64,000 nt of DNA from Ruegeria lacuscaerulensis (GTDB lineage: Bacteria > Pseudomonadota > Alphaproteobacteria > Rhodobacterales > Rhodobacteraceae), in contig NZ_WPZL01000005.1 in assembly GCF_013031245.1 (NCBI RefSeq), positions 124,001 through 188,000 of the forward strand, read 5' to 3'. The notes beneath the pieces are model-generated. The model worked only from the letters and a program-made list of their open reading frames with translations. It ran no database searches and had not been told where the DNA came from. Numbering within the stretch: position 1 is the stretch's first letter; each line of letters opens with the position of its first letter. A program made the position numbers and the translations under genes. Below are positions 63,219 through 64,000 of the stretch, piece by piece.

Positions 63219-64000
63219 ATGCCCGTACTCGTTATGAAATTCGGTGGCACTTCGGTTGCCAATCTTGACCGCATCCGCCGCGCGGCAAAGCGCATAGGTG
63301 TCGAGGTGGCCAAGGGATACGACGTGATCGTCATCGTCTCGGCCATGTCCGGTAAGACAAATGAACTGGTGGGTTGGGTCGACGAGACCTCTCCGTTGTA
63401 CGACGCGCGTGAATATGATGCGGTTGTGTCTTCGGGCGAGAACGTGACTGCCGGTCTGATGGCGCTGACCCTTCAGGAAATGGACGTCCCGGCGCGCAGC
63501 TGGCAAGGTTGGCAGGTGCCGCTTTTGACCACCAGCGCCCACAGCCAGGCGCGAATTGAAGAAATCCCGACCGACAATATAAGCCAGAAATTTGGCGAGG
63601 GCATGAAGGTCGCTGTTGTTGCCGGTTTTCAGGGCATCAGCCCCGAAGGCCGTATCACCACGCTGGGTCGGGGCGGCTCGGACACGACTGCTGTGGCCTT
63701 TGCTGCGGCGTTCGATGCGGAACGTTGTGACATCTATACGGATGTGGACGGCGTCTATACCACCGATCCGCGCATCTGTGATAAGGCGCGCAAGCTGGAC
63801 CGGATTTCGTTCGAGGAAATGCTCGAACTGGCCTCGCTGGGGGCCAAGGTGCTGCAAACCCGCTCGGTCGAACTGGCGATGCGGTATAAAGTGAAACTGC
63901 GCGTTCTCTCAAGTTTCGAAGAACAATCCGACGAGGCCGGTACGCTGGTCGTTGACGAGGAGGATATCATGGAATCCAATGTTGTGGCCGGTGTGGCCTA
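63219..64000 (+). CDS. lysC: aspartate kinase, 5' part
   Basis: Aspartate kinase starts the Lys/Thr/Met pathway. The visible 260 residues begin [19 protein letters not shown] and include [44 protein letters not shown] and the substrate/ATP block [14 protein letters not shown]. The gene leaves the window at the right edge, so the regulatory ACT domains are not seen. It feeds the threonine synthase encoded at 46 kb. Confidence 0.97.
   Translation, partial: MPVLVMKFGGTSVANLDRIRRAAKRIGVEVAKGYDVIVIVSAMSGKTNELVGWVDETSPLYDAREYDAVVSSGENVTAGLMALTLQEMDVPARSWQGWQVPLLTTSAHSQARIEEIPTDNISQKFGEGMKVAVVAGFQGISPEGRITTLGRGGSDTTAVAFAAAFDAERCDIYTDVDGVYTTDPRICDKARKLDRISFEEMLELASLGAKVLQTRSVELAMRYKVKLRVLSSFEEQSDEAGTLVVDEEDIMESNVVAGVA

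Overview
The window is a 64 kb chromosomal segment of an alphaproteobacterium, most likely a Rhodobacterales member of the roseobacter group (Ruegeria-like). That placement is inferred from about 60% GC, the gene order ctaC-ctaB-ctaF-ctaG-ctaE-surf1-thrC-M16 peptidase, ruvAB linked to tol-pal, Flp pilins with a D-W rather than E-Y signature, and an FnrL-type box before the aa3 oxidase genes. No rRNA, tRNA, IS element, prophage or CRISPR array was seen. Nearly everything is dense, intact, housekeeping-type coding sequence.

Layout: 1-2.4 kb Holliday-junction genes (ruvC tail, ruvA, ruvB) and a conserved unknown. 2.4-4.1 kb a SulP anion transporter on the minus strand. 4.3-13.2 kb ybgC-tolQRAB-pal-cpoB-tilS-ftsH, ending in a clear terminator: envelope constriction, tRNA-Ile lysidine synthesis and membrane proteolysis. 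13.2-17 kb a MOSC protein and a one-carbon group (fhs, aroQ-type chorismate mutase, folD) closed by a perfect 36-bp palindrome. 17.1-21 kb a membrane-bound LytTR regulator, then pdeM and the ligase-associated DEXH helicase without the ligase and exonuclease that usually accompany them. 21-33.2 kb a complete minus-strand tad/cpa locus for Flp pili: two Flp-like pilins, CpaB, secretin, an OmpA-type lipoprotein, CpaE, CpaF, TadB, TadC, two TPR lipoproteins, the prepilin peptidase and a terminal AAA+ ATPase. A lytic transglycosylase is divergent from it.

34.4-39.8 kb scoAB (ketone-body CoA transferase), topA and dprA. 40-49.2 kb tldD, then the aa3 cytochrome c oxidase and assembly cluster running by short overlaps into threonine synthase, an M16 peptidase and a GNAT enzyme. 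A perfect FNR-type box lies between tldD and ctaC. 49.3-64 kb is a mixed set: a metal-dependent-hydrolase-like protein, a D-2-hydroxyacid dehydrogenase, apt, a LysE exporter, a DUF418 protein, an alpha/beta hydrolase, mtnP, a second SulP-STAS transporter, acyltransferases, a flavin reductase, EcsC, a NUDIX protein, DUF1178, an SDR and the start of lysC.

The least explained spot is 52.35-52.77 kb. A 44-codon Arg/Trp/Tyr-rich small ORF with a good ribosome-binding site is divergent from a ribbon-helix-helix-like gene, with a near-perfect 22-bp inverted repeat between them. No function can be assigned from the sequence alone, but the layout looks like a small autoregulated unit.
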